NCBI GenBank assembly: GCA_026706385.1
Contig: JAPOYV010000044.1
Coordinates: 1 to 64,000, forward strand
From: Gammaproteobacteria bacterium
Lineage (GTDB): Bacteria > Pseudomonadota > Gammaproteobacteria > Pseudomonadales > Azotimanducaceae
Direction: 5' to 3'
Length of the DNA: 64,000 bases
Positions within the stretch are counted from its first letter, which is position 1. Each line of letters opens with the position of its first letter. The position numbers were made by a program, and so were the translations under genes. The notes under the pieces were generated by a model. The model was not told the DNA's origin. It did not search any database and saw nothing but the letters and a program-made list of their open reading frames with translations. Of this stretch, positions 21,524 to 30,029 are shown in pieces.

Positions 21524-22245
21524 CCTCCCGCATCCAACGTGCCCGCGGCGCGCTCGCACTGTTCCGACTGGCGGCGTTGTCCATTGTCGGCCACCGCTTC
21601 TGGCTGTTGCCGTTGTTACCGCTGCTCTGGCTGGGGGTGCTCGCGGGCATGACGGCCATCGGCATGCGCGCGGGCAGCTTCGACCCGATGGACGCCCAAG
21701 GCGGTCTGATCGGCCTGCCGCTCACCGTGTTCGGCGTCTTCCTGGGTCTGCGCATCATCGCCGGCGAAATCGACGGCCGGAGCCTGGAGATCGCCTACAC
21801 CGTGCCCGGCGGCTGCGAACGCGTCTGGTGGGCGAAACTCGCTGGCGCGGTGATGATGCTGCTGGTCGCCGAAGCCCTGCTCGCCGTGCCGACCTGGATC
21901 TTCTTCACCGGGCCCTTCCCCCTGCATGTGCTCTACGGCGCGCTGCAACCCGCCGTCTTCTACATGGTGTTGGCGATGGCCATGGCGACCCTGTTCAGGA
22001 GCGAAGTCGCGGGGGCGATGGCAACGGTGGCCTTGCTGGGTTTCAACGGGCTCATCTCGGGATTCGGAGACCAGCAGGTGCGCGTCTCGCCGTTCTTCAA
22101 TCCGCTCGCCGCGACGAGTTCCGACCCGGCGGACATCCTCGCCTGGACGGTGCAGAACCGTATCGGCGTGGCGCTCGTCACCACGGGCATCCTGGCGCTG
22201 GCGTTCATGCGGGCCAACCGGCGGGAACGCATGCTCGCCGGCTGA
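21520..22245 (+). CDS. ABC-2-type transporter permease
   Basis: A 241-residue integral membrane protein with about six helices of the ABC-2 permease type (LRIIAGEIDGRSLEIAYTVPG is the conserved cytoplasmic region between helices two and three). Its ATG overlaps the TGA of the RND-ABC fusion by four bases, so the two are almost certainly translated together and the fused ATPase is its natural partner. A decayed, frameshifted copy of its second half lies at 23691-24125. The transported substrate is unknown. Confidence 0.88.
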   Translation: MTSRIQRARGALALFRLAALSIVGHRFWLLPLLPLLWLGVLAGMTAIGMRAGSFDPMDAQGGLIGLPLTVFGVFLGLRIIAGEIDGRSLEIAYTVPGGCERVWWAKLAGAVMMLLVAEALLAVPTWIFFTGPFPLHVLYGALQPAVFYMVLAMAMATLFRSEVAGAMATVALLGFNGLISGFGDQQVRVSPFFNPLAATSSDPADILAWTVQNRIGVALVTTGILALAFMRANRRERMLAG

Positions 22246-22280
22246 ACCTGGCGCGTTCTGTCAGGAGCGGTGCTGTAACC

Positions 22281-23426
22281 CTACTGGTGGGTATGGACGA
22301 TAGAACGCGCTCCTCGAAGCGGTGGACACTCCCACTCCCAGGTCACCCTACTCGGCGTGAGCTCTACATAGCGGCACTGCGTGACCATGTCGATGAAATG
22401 GCAGCGGACGCTTTTGATGCGGATGCTGGAACTCGGATCGAAGGCGTCGCTCCGGCAGGCGACTCGATGCTGGGCGTTGGCATACTCGGCACGGTAGGTG
22501 GCGACGATCTCCTCGACCGCCTCGGGCGTGTAGCGCGTCGGCAGCAGCGCTCGCGATTCCTCGTAGAACTCGACGATGGAGTACGCCGTCCGAGGCTCGG
22601 CCGCGACGCCGAGCCAGCCGATGCCGGCCTCCAAATCGACCGGCACGCCGCCTCGGCCGTGCAGGTAGATGTCGGCGGCCGACGCCTGCGCCCACTTGAA
22701 GCCGCGCTTGGCGGCGGCGAGCAGGTACGGCAAGGCTTCCTTGTACCGCTTGTCCTTGTACAGGTCCGCCCCTTGGCTGTACGCGTTGTAGACCTGGGAG
22801 ATGAACTGGCCGCTCGGCATCTGTCCGAACTCCGGCCCTGGGACCGTGATGACGGGTGCCGTAACGACCATTTCTTCGATGTCGCCCGCCCCGGTTGCAT
22901 CGCCCTGATCATCGATGAAAAGGCACCTGAGATCCTCGACCACGTCGCCGTACAGTCGACACGCAACGCGGTGTCGGTGGTTGCTGTAGAGAGCGGCGTA
23001 CCCGTCCACGATCCGGCTGGCCGTCGGCCGGTAGTCGGGCGGCAGTTGCGCCATGGCGCGATCGAAGTAGGTCTCGATGCGCGACAGGGTCTCCGGCTCG
23101 GCGGCCACACCAAGCCAGCCGATCCCCGCCTCGGTATCGCGCGGCACGCCGCCGCGGCCGTTCAGCAAGATGTCGCCCAACGAGGCCTGCGGGACCTTGA
23201 GTCCGCGCTCGGCCGCGACCGTCAGATAGGGCACGGCTTCCGCGTATTGGCCGGCATCGTACAAGCGACCGCCGCGTTCGGCCGCGTCGTAGATCGCCGC
23301 GATGAAGTCGTCTGACGGCGCGTCGACTGGTTCGGGCGCCGCAGCGCGGACCACCGGGTCGGGCTCTTGGCCGAAGGCGAGCGAGGCAGCGAACGCGAGG
23401 GCGGCACCGACGCGAGCAGAGACCAT
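22281..23426 (-). CDS. Secreted Sel1-like repeat protein, copy 1
   Basis: A 381-residue protein with a predicted signal peptide (MVSARVGAALAFAASLAFG) and two blocks of Sel1-like repeats (AERGLKVPQASLGDILLNGRGGV and AKRGFKWAQASAADIYLHGRGGV). These alpha/alpha repeats usually act as protein-protein scaffolds. Paired cysteines in the second half (VACRLYG, VACRSDAF, RCHFID) suggest disulfides, consistent with export. The frame is open further upstream, but the ATG at 23426 matches the start position in the paralogue at 24162-25307, which has exactly the same length. It is convergent with the ABC-2 permease gene. Function unknown. Confidence 0.8.
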   Translation of the reverse strand: MVSARVGAALAFAASLAFGQEPDPVVRAAAPEPVDAPSDDFIAAIYDAAERGGRLYDAGQYAEAVPYLTVAAERGLKVPQASLGDILLNGRGGVPRDTEAGIGWLGVAAEPETLSRIETYFDRAMAQLPPDYRPTASRIVDGYAALYSNHRHRVACRLYGDVVEDLRCLFIDDQGDATGAGDIEEMVVTAPVITVPGPEFGQMPSGQFISQVYNAYSQGADLYKDKRYKEALPYLLAAAKRGFKWAQASAADIYLHGRGGVPVDLEAGIGWLGVAAEPRTAYSIVEFYEESRALLPTRYTPEAVEEIVATYRAEYANAQHRVACRSDAFDPSSSIRIKSVRCHFIDMVTQCRYVELTPSRVTWEWECPPLRGARSIVHTHQ

Positions 23427-23512
23427 CGGGACGTTCCAACGGAAGGCGAAGGCATGGAAACACTCCGCGTCGAGCGCCGTCAACATCGTCGACCGCGAGC
23501 CCACGGCCATTG

Positions 23513-24125
23513 GTCCTGCCTTGGCTCGCCGTGGCCGGTTTCGCGGTCTGGATGGTGGTTCTGCCCCGGCTTGCCGGCGAGCGGCCAAGGCGGCATGGCT
23601 GTGGCCCGTCCTGCCGACCGCTTTGCTCGCCGTCGGACAGATGGCCCGGTTGAGCGCAGTCCGCCAGCAACGCGGCACGCTCGACGCCCGGCTGCGAACG
23701 CGTCTGGTGGGCGAAGCTCGCCGGGGCCGTGATGATGCTGCTGGTCGCCGAAGCCGTGCTCGCCGTGCCGATCTGGATCTTCTTCGCCGGGCCGTTTCCG
23801 CTGCACGTGCTCTACGGCGCGCTGCAAACCCGCCGTCTTCTACATGGTGTTGGCGATGGCCATGGCGACCTTGTTCAGAAGCGAAGTCGCCGGGGCGATG
23901 GCAACCGTGGCCTTGCTAGGTTTCAACGGGCTCATCTCGGGATTCGGCGACCAGCAGGTGCGCGTCTCGCCGTTCTTCAATCCGCTCGCCGCGACGAGTT
24001 CCGACCCGGCGGACATCCTCGCCTGGACGGTGCAGAACCGCATCGGCGTGGCGCTCGTCACGACCGGCATCCTGGCGCTGGCGTTCATGCGCGCCAACCG
24101 GCGGGAACGCATGCTCGCCGGCTGA
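23513..24125 (+). pseudogene. Decayed partial copy of RND-ABC fusion and ABC-2 permease
   Basis: Bases 23513-23690 match 20411-20590 inside the RND-ABC fusion gene. Bases 23691-24125 match 21812-22245, the second half of the ABC-2 permease. About 1.2 kb between those two source segments is missing, joined at a short shared GCTGCG-like sequence. The copy has lost a C in the GAGCGGCC stretch and gained an A in CTGCAAACCC, so the permease frame is broken; only the last 93 codons (from 23844) stay open. It has no start region and is not expected to make a transporter. Confidence 0.88.
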
Positions 24126-24161
24126 ACGTGGCGTGCCCTTCTTCGGTCGAGGGGTGCCGCC

Positions 24162-25307
24162 CTACTGAAGTAAGTCGTGCGAACGTGATCCTCGAAGCGG
24201 CGGACATTGCCACTCCCAGGTCAGGTCTCCAGCGGGCGTGATCTCTGCAAAGCGGCACTGCGTGACGGTGTCGATGAAATGGCAGCGGACGCTCTTGATG
24301 CGGATGCTGAAACTCGGATCGAAGGCGTCGCTCCGGCAGGCGACACGATGTTGGTCGTTGGCGTATTGCGCTCGATAGGCTTCGATGATCGCGTCGACCG
24401 CCTCGGGCGTGTAGCGCGCCGGCAGCAACGCTCGCGACTGCTCGTAGAACTCGACGATGGAGTGCGCCGTCCGAGGCTCCGCCGCGACCCCGAGCCAGCC
24501 GATGCCGGCCTCTAAGTCCACCGGGACACCGCCGCGGCCGTGCAGGTAGATGTCGGCGGCCGACGCCTGGGCCCACTTGAAGCCGCGCTTGGCGGCTGCG
24601 AGCAGGAGCGGTAGGGCTTCCTTGTACTGCTTCTCCTTGTACAGATCCGCTCCCCGGCTGTGCGCGTCGTAGACCTGGGAGATGAACTGGCCGCTCGGCA
24701 TCTGTCCGAACTCCGGTTCGGGCACGGTGATCACGGGTGCCGTGACGACCATTTCCTCGATGTCTCCCGCGCCCGTGGCGTCGTCCTGTTCATCGACGAA
24801 CAGGCATCTGAGGTCCTCGACCACTTCGCCATAGAGTCGACAGGCAACCCGGTGCCGGTGGTTGCCGTACAGAGCGGCGTACCTGTCCACGATCTGGTTG
24901 GCCGTCGGCCGGTAGTCGAGCGGCAGTTGCGTCATCACGCGACCGAAGTAGGTCTCGATCCGCGATAGGGTCTCCGGCTCGGCGGCTACACCAAGCCAGC
25001 CGATGCCCGCCTCGGTGTCGCGCGGCACGCCGCCGCGGCCGTTCAGCAAGATGTCGCCCAACGAGGCCTGCGGGACCTTGAATCCGCGCTCGGCCGCAGC
25101 CGTCAGGTGAGGCACGGCATCGGCGTAGCGGCCGGCATCGTACAAACGACCGCCGCGCTCGGCTGCGGCGTAGATCGCCGCGACGAACTCGTCTGATGGC
25201 GGGTGGCCTGGTTCGGGCGCAGCAGCGCGGACCGCCGGGTCGGGTTCTTGGCTGAAGGTGAGCCAGGCAGCGATCACGAGGGCGGCACCGACGACAGCAG
25301 GGACCAT
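24162..25307 (-). CDS. Secreted Sel1-like repeat protein, copy 2
   Basis: A 381-residue paralogue of the protein at 22281-23426, nearly identical along its length by eye, with the same signal peptide position, Sel1-like repeats and cysteines. Differences are mostly conservative and the frame is intact, unlike the neighbouring duplicated transporter segment, so selection may maintain both copies. The C-terminus differs (ITPAGDLTWEWQCPP against LTPSRVTWEWECPP). Function unknown; the ATG at 25307 aligns with copy 1. Confidence 0.82.
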   Translation of the reverse strand: MVPAVVGAALVIAAWLTFSQEPDPAVRAAAPEPGHPPSDEFVAAIYAAAERGGRLYDAGRYADAVPHLTAAAERGFKVPQASLGDILLNGRGGVPRDTEAGIGWLGVAAEPETLSRIETYFGRVMTQLPLDYRPTANQIVDRYAALYGNHRHRVACRLYGEVVEDLRCLFVDEQDDATGAGDIEEMVVTAPVITVPEPEFGQMPSGQFISQVYDAHSRGADLYKEKQYKEALPLLLAAAKRGFKWAQASAADIYLHGRGGVPVDLEAGIGWLGVAAEPRTAHSIVEFYEQSRALLPARYTPEAVDAIIEAYRAQYANDQHRVACRSDAFDPSFSIRIKSVRCHFIDTVTQCRFAEITPAGDLTWEWQCPPLRGSRSHDLLQ

Positions 25308-25449
25308 CGGGACGTTTCCAACCGGAGGCGATGGGCATGGAAACACTCCGCGTCGAGCACCGTCAACATCGTTTACCGTGGACGCCACCGGCTATTCCAA
25401 TCGACCCTCGCCGAGTGCATAGTGGCGCACCTTTCGACCAAGACGACCG

Positions 25450-26703
25450 TTGCGTCCTCTCCACCACTACTGCCTGGCGACCGGCACCTGGTTCGCCGCC
25501 CACGGCGTGCAAGGCGTGATGTTCGCTTGGCTCGTCACCATGGTGCTGCACGAGACGCCGCAGATGGTCGGCGTCGCGCAGATGGCGATGCTGGTGCCGG
25601 TCATGCTCCTGATGCTCTTTGGCGGTGGCGTCGCGGACGCCTTGGGTGGCCGTCGGATCGCGATCCTGGCGCAGAGCTTCGCCGTGGTGCCGAGCATCGG
25701 CCTGTTGCTGGTGCTTGCGTTCGACGCATTGGACTTCCGGCTGATGATCATCTACGCCGTGGCGATGGGCTGTGCGACGGCGTTCGTGACGCCTGCGCGA
25801 GACGGGCTTCTGAACCTCGTCGCCGAAGGCCGCATCCAGCGCACCGTGACCCTCGTGAGCCTGATCCAGTTCGGCGTGCAGATGGTGGGCTTCACGGTCG
25901 CCGGCCTCGCGGGCAGGATCGGCCCGTTGGCGGTGATCGGCTTCCAGACCGCGGTGCTGATCGTCGGCGCCGTGGCCTATACGCGCCTGCCGGCGCCGCC
26001 GGTGCGCTCCGTCGTCATGCCGTCGCTCCGCGAGCTCGTCGGCTCGGTGGTGGAGGGCAGCCAGACCGTGCTGCGCTCCGACTCCATGCGCCCGGTCGTG
26101 GTGCAGAACATCGCCATGGGCATCTGCTTCATGGGGTCCTACATCGTGGCCATGCCGCTCCTCGTCCGCGAGGTCTACCAGGGAGACGCCGCGGACCTGT
26201 CGATGGTGATGATCGCCAACGCCCTCGGTCTGGTGACGTCGATCCTGCTCCTGCTTCTCGGTGGCGGTCTACGCCGGCAGGGCAGGGCGCTACTGCTCGC
26301 GCACTTCCTGGGCTGCATATTCCTCGGCGCCGCCGGCCTCGACTTCGGTTTCTGGGCCGCGATCGCCTGCATCTACCTGTGGGGCGCCTGCGGCGGGGTG
26401 GCGATGAGCATGTCGCGCACGATCATGCAGGAAGCGGCCCCGGACGGGCAGCGCGGCCGCGTCATGGCGTTCTTCTCGTTCTCGTTCATGGGTGCCGGCC
26501 CGCTGGGCGCGCTGATCGCCGGCTACCTCGTCGGTTGGGTCGGCCCGCCCATCGCGCTCTTCATCTCCTCGGCGACCCTGATGGTCGTCATCGTCGCCGT
26601 GGCGTTGACCTCCTCGCTGTGGAACATGACGGCGGACGCATTCCTCGCCACGTCCCGGTCGGAGACACCACGGGCGGATGAGCCACGGCAGGCGGCTGGA
26701 TGA
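25450..26703 (+). CDS. MFS transporter
   Basis: A 417-residue major facilitator superfamily protein with about 12 hydrophobic helices. It resembles the EntS-like exporter branch (GGGVADALGGRRIAIL between helices 2 and 3 is the family loop motif). The TTG at 25450 is the first possible start after an in-frame TAG at 25420; the preceding 5' region is the right edge of the duplication. Its TGA overlaps the ATG of queF by four bases, so the two are co-translated. Substrate unknown; the coupling makes a role with 7-deazaguanine compounds worth testing. Confidence 0.87.
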   Translation: MRPLHHYCLATGTWFAAHGVQGVMFAWLVTMVLHETPQMVGVAQMAMLVPVMLLMLFGGGVADALGGRRIAILAQSFAVVPSIGLLLVLAFDALDFRLMIIYAVAMGCATAFVTPARDGLLNLVAEGRIQRTVTLVSLIQFGVQMVGFTVAGLAGRIGPLAVIGFQTAVLIVGAVAYTRLPAPPVRSVVMPSLRELVGSVVEGSQTVLRSDSMRPVVVQNIAMGICFMGSYIVAMPLLVREVYQGDAADLSMVMIANALGLVTSILLLLLGGGLRRQGRALLLAHFLGCIFLGAAGLDFGFWAAIACIYLWGACGGVAMSMSRTIMQEAAPDGQRGRVMAFFSFSFMGAGPLGALIAGYLVGWVGPPIALFISSATLMVVIVAVALTSSLWNMTADAFLATSRSETPRADEPRQAAG

Positions 26704-27503
26704 CGGACCTGCCACTCGGCAAGCTGGTCGATGCGCCGCGCCGCGTCGACCCATCCGTGCTGCGGCTTATCGACCGGGCAGCGGCGCGGGAGCGTCTCGG
26801 GATCGTGGGGTCGTTGCCCTTCAACGGCGAAGACGTCTGGCGGTGCTACGAACTTTCCTGGCTGCGCCCCGGCGGATTGCCGCGGATCGGCGTGCTGACG
26901 TTGAGAATCCCGTGCACATCGCCCGCGACCGTGGAAAGCAAGTCCTTGAAGCTCTATCTGAACGGCTTTGCGCACACGGAGTTCGGGCGTGCGGGCGACG
27001 TGGAATCGCGGGTCGCGACCGATCTCGAAGCGATCGTTGACGCAGAGGTTTCGGTTGTCATCACCGACACGCCGGCTGACCGTGCCGCGAGCGACTTCAC
27101 GAGCTTCTGTCTCGATGGACTGTCGGTTGAGGTCGATCGCTACGCCCCGGATGCCGCGCTGCTTGTGTCGTCGGGTTCGATGGGCACCGACGCCGTTCAC
27201 ACCCACCTGTTCCGTTCGGTCTGTCCGATCACCGGGCAACCGGACTGGGGCTCGGTCGCCGTGTCGTGGCGCGGGAAGCTGCTCGATCGGGCCAGCCTGC
27301 TCCGCTACCTGGTGTCCTACCGAGATGCCGCGGGTTTCCACGAGGACGTGATCGAGGGCATCTTCGTCGATCTCCGCGCCGCAACGGACGCCACGGAACT
27401 CACCGTGGACGGCCGCTTCCTGCGGCGGGGTGGCATTGACCTGAATCCGTTCCGGTCTACGCACCGTTACCGTGCGCCTACGTTCAGGCTTTGGCGGCAG
27501 TGA
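26700..27503 (+). CDS. queF: NADPH-dependent 7-cyano-7-deazaguanine reductase (long-form QueF)
   Basis: A 267-residue enzyme that reduces the nitrile preQ0 to preQ1 in queuosine biosynthesis for tRNA, in the cytoplasm. It has the two-module layout of the E. coli-type enzyme. Visible motifs are ESKSLKLY (residues 79-86, NADPH/substrate-binding signature), the catalytic Cys in CPITGQPDWG (Cys175, with Asp182 as acid), and FHE at 213-215. Length is close to the family norm of about 280. Start ATG overlaps the MFS stop. No other queuosine gene is in the window. Confidence 0.93.
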   Translation: MTDLPLGKLVDAPRRVDPSVLRLIDRAAARERLGIVGSLPFNGEDVWRCYELSWLRPGGLPRIGVLTLRIPCTSPATVESKSLKLYLNGFAHTEFGRAGDVESRVATDLEAIVDAEVSVVITDTPADRAASDFTSFCLDGLSVEVDRYAPDAALLVSSGSMGTDAVHTHLFRSVCPITGQPDWGSVAVSWRGKLLDRASLLRYLVSYRDAAGFHEDVIEGIFVDLRAATDATELTVDGRFLRRGGIDLNPFRSTHRYRAPTFRLWRQ

Positions 27504-27583
27504 AGTACTAACGGGCCAATCTCCTACAGGCAACCGAGAGAACGCCCAACGACAGGTCCTTCCCGTGCCACTACGGTGGGGCC

Positions 27584-28634
27584 ATGGACGACCCCGAACA
27601 GGGTGCGCCTTCGCGTTTCCCATTCGACCCGATCTACAAGGCCCTTTGCTGCCACGTTCAGACCGTGCGCGACCTCCTGCGCGCCTATCTGACCGAACCG
27701 CACGGTCCACTGCGGCACGAGCTTCTGGCCGCGCTCGATCTGGACACATTGCGCAAGGTGTCCATCGAGTGGGTGACGCGCGAGTTTCGCCTGCGCCGCG
27801 GTGACCAGGTCTGGCAGGTGGACTTTACCCAGGGCGCCCAGTCGCGAGGCTATCCGCGTTTCTTGTTCGTGAACCTGGAGTTCCAGTCGCGGCGCGACGG
27901 CTACATGGCGCTACGCTTCCTGGAGCAAGGCGGCGAACTGCTCCGCGAACTCCGCGCCCAAGGTGCAATTCGGGAAGGCGATCCCTGCCCGGTGCTCTGC
28001 GTAGTGCTGCACAACGGTCCCCCACGATGGACGGCCGCCAAATCCGCGGCGGACCTCGTCGGCCTACCAGCCGCTCTGGGCGGCACACCGAGTGTCCCGA
28101 AGGAGGTCTCGTCTTTCTTCCCGTGGGGCTATTGGCCGATCGACTTCGTCGCGCATCGGGACAGGGCGCACATCCCAGGCAACGTGATGTCGATGATGAT
28201 CGGGATCGAGTTCGCGGAAGCGAACAGACTTCGTGGCGCCGTTATGGGAGACCGCCCGGAATCTACGCGACGACGAGTTGCGCGACACCGTGGCTCGCTG
28301 GTTGAGGCGGCTCAGCGACCACTATAAGCTCCAACTGCCCGGCATGAAGGAGTTGCTGGCAATGCAAGACGTAACCGTACTGACTTCAAGGCTCGACGAG
28401 ACGATCGAGCGCTGGCATCGGGAGGCCGTCGCTGAGGGCCGCATTGAAGGACAACGTGCCGTGCTGAGTCGTCTCCTGGCACGCCGATTCGGCGATCAAA
28501 CCGCGGACGAGGTGCGCGCCGCGCTCGAAGCCGTCGACGTTCTGGAGCACCTGGACAGCATTGCTGAGTGGATCATCGATGCAGAAACCGCCGATGAGCT
28601 GAAGAGCCGGCTCGCGTCGTTGTTGCGCGACTAA
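27584..28634 (+). pseudogene. Frameshifted Rpn/YhgA-type nuclease gene
   Basis: The first part (27584 to about 28225) encodes an Rpn-family (recombination-promoting, PD-(D/E)xK-like) nuclease N-terminus: DPIYKALCCHVQTVRDLLRAY, then LRRGDQVWQVDF and FLFVNLEFQSRRDGYMALR. The C-terminal part typical of the family (FVAPLWETARNLRDDEL to AEGRIEGQRAVLSRLLARRFG) continues in another frame, open to 28634. The switch lies near 28215-28235. Read separately the parts are a 247-residue product with a meaningless tail and a 133-residue fragment. Either a real one-base indel inactivates it or this is a sequencing error. The family is mobile and often decayed. Confidence 0.8.
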
Positions 28635-28697
28635 CAACAGTTTGGCGTCTGCGCTTCTCCTACCCTGGTGCCGCGAAGAGCCGACCGGACAGTCGTT

Positions 28698-29396
28698 CTA
28701 CAGCCCGACCGCCCCCAGCACGTCCGCCATGTTCACCCTGTAGACCACGCCCACGCGGATCTCGTTGACCTGCGGCTCCACGTCGACTGCGATGGGGAAT
28801 CCTTCGGCCGTGTACGCACGGTTCCGATACCCTGCGTAGGATGCCCGCGCGATCACCGAGACGTTCGAGCCGAGATCCACCTCGACACCCGCACCGTACT
28901 TCCAGCCGATGTGCGTCGCCTCGTCGGTGAGCGTCGTGCCTGCGAAGGCGATCTCGCCCTCGCCGCTGGCGAGGGTCGGACCGACGGCCGCGTAGGCGGA
29001 GACCATGCCGAAGTCGTAGCCGCCGAACCAGAGCAGGTCCACGCTGTTGACGATCTCGCCCGTGACGTCGGCGGAGAACACCGGCGGGAGCGTCACCGTG
29101 GTCGTGTCGGATGCGTCCTGTTGGGTGATCGCGCCCTCGAACCCGATGAAGAACCCGGTGTCGGCGTCGGACTTCACCACGTACTGGGCGACCACGCCGA
29201 CCCCACCGCCATCGGCGCTGAGCGTCTGGTCCTCGATGCCCGGAACCGCGGTGCTGAGGTCCTCGTCCCAGCTACCCGCAGCGGCTTGGAGGCCGACGCG
29301 AAGTTCCTGGGCGGCGTCGGCAGCAGGCGCGATCAGAACGGCACCGATTGCCGCGAGTAGGGCATAAACCGGAGAAAGGAGGTTCTTGTCTGACAT
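28698..29396 (-). CDS. Outer-membrane beta-barrel protein
   Basis: A 232-residue protein with a signal peptide (ALLAAIGAVLIAPAADA) and a series of amphipathic beta strands ending in an aromatic/hydrophobic strand (EIRVGVVYRV), as in small OmpA/OmpW-like barrels. The ATG at 29396 is preceded by AGGACAAGG and fits the signal peptide; the frame is open upstream but meaningless. It stands alone, convergent with the Rpn remnant. Role unknown. Confidence 0.75.
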   Translation of the reverse strand: MSDKNLLSPVYALLAAIGAVLIAPAADAAQELRVGLQAAAGSWDEDLSTAVPGIEDQTLSADGGGVGVVAQYVVKSDADTGFFIGFEGAITQQDASDTTTVTLPPVFSADVTGEIVNSVDLLWFGGYDFGMVSAYAAVGPTLASGEGEIAFAGTTLTDEATHIGWKYGAGVEVDLGSNVSVIARASYAGYRNRAYTAEGFPIAVDVEPQVNEIRVGVVYRVNMADVLGAVGL

Positions 29397-29520
29397 GCCT
29401 TGTCCTCGTTCGCGTGGTGAGGGTTCAAACAAAGAGCGCCGGTAAGGCGCCCGTCCGCAGCGAAGCATAACCGATTGCCCGGTAGGGCCGCAGGCACGGC
29501 CTTGGCTCCACCCAGGGTGC

Positions 29521-29537
29521 GCGGGCCTCCGGCCCGC
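29521..29537. terminator. GC-rich hairpin
   Basis: GCGGGCC and GGCCCGC form a perfect 7-bp stem around a 3-base loop. No T-run follows on either strand, so it is a hairpin with only weak support as an intrinsic terminator. It lies between the outer-membrane protein gene and the SRP RNA. Confidence 0.3.
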
Positions 29538-29623
29538 CTCGCATTCCGGCACACCCTGGTGCCGCGGCCTGCTATGTCAATCCACCCCCAAACCGATTAG
29601 GATGCGAAGCGGCTTGAGTCGAT

Positions 29624-29733
29624 GGCGACCGTACCGGTCCCCTCGCGACGAGACGTTGTCAACCCCGCCAGGCCCGGAAGGGAGCAACGGTCGCAGCGCC
29701 TTCGTGCGCCGGGGTGTGATGGGTACGGTCACC
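29624..29733 (+). ncRNA. ffs: Bacterial small SRP RNA (4.5S RNA)
   Basis: The stretch contains the invariant SRP domain IV loop (CCAGGCCCGGAAGGGAGCA, at about 29668-29686), which binds Ffh. The ends pair as expected: GGCGACCGTACC at the 5' side with GGGTACGGTCACC at the 3' side. The resulting 110-base hairpin is the size of gammaproteobacterial 4.5S RNA. A serine tRNA follows 32 bases later. Confidence 0.93.
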
Positions 29734-29765
29734 TCCAACGCGTTGCGCTCAGTAGGAGCGCCCCT

Positions 29766-29855
29766 GGAGAGGTGTCCGAGCGGTCGAAGGAGCACGCCTG
29801 GAAAGTGTGTATGGGCGAGAGTCCATCGAGGGTTCGAATCCCTCCCTCTCCGCCA
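29766..29855 (+). tRNA. tRNA-Ser (anticodon GGA)
   Basis: A 90-base class II tRNA. The acceptor stem GGAGAGG pairs with CCTCTCC at 29845-29851, followed by discriminator G and encoded CCA. The anticodon stem CACGC/GTGTG holds the loop CTGGAAA, giving anticodon GGA for serine UCC codons. A long variable arm (around ATGGGCGAGAGTCCAT) and T-loop GTTCGAATC are present. Its 3' end is the integration site of the downstream island and remains intact. Confidence 0.96.
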
Positions 29856-29856
29856 A
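29842..29856. repeat. attL: tRNA-Ser 3' end
   Basis: The 15-base sequence CTCCCTCTCCGCCAA at the tRNA 3' end is repeated exactly at 41714-41728. It is the left boundary of an island whose right end carries a P4-type integrase, so it is read as attL. Confidence 0.85.
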
Positions 29857-30029
29857 TAAATCATTAAAAACAATAAGTTACAGGTGTCATACCCCAATTT
29901 GTACCACAATGGTGAAAGGCTTGGGGATGCAGGACCGCATGGATCCTGCTGTGACGTTGAGAGTTTTCCCGCCGATCGTAGCGCGCCATCTAGGACTTCT
30001 AGACGACGAGGTCCTGACGAACGCGCGTG

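Larger units (their letters stand above)
20411..25372. repeat. Tandem duplication of a transporter-end plus Sel1 segment
   Basis: Unit 1 spans about 20411-23489 and unit 2 about 23513-25372. Matching parts are 20411-20590 with 23513-23690, 21812-22245 with 23691-24125, and 22281-23489 with 24162-25372, all in the same order and orientation. Unit 2 lacks the 1.2 kb corresponding to 20591-21811. Homology ends on the right at a shared GTCAACATCGT. The join between units is the 23-base stretch 23490-23512. No insertion sequence or inverted repeat is seen at the edges, so unequal exchange followed by deletion is the simplest reading. Confidence 0.85.

Noticed and set aside
19847-21559. 570-codon open frame on the minus strand
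   Set aside because: Antisense to the RND-ABC fusion; no motif, and the sense strand has intact ATPase motifs.
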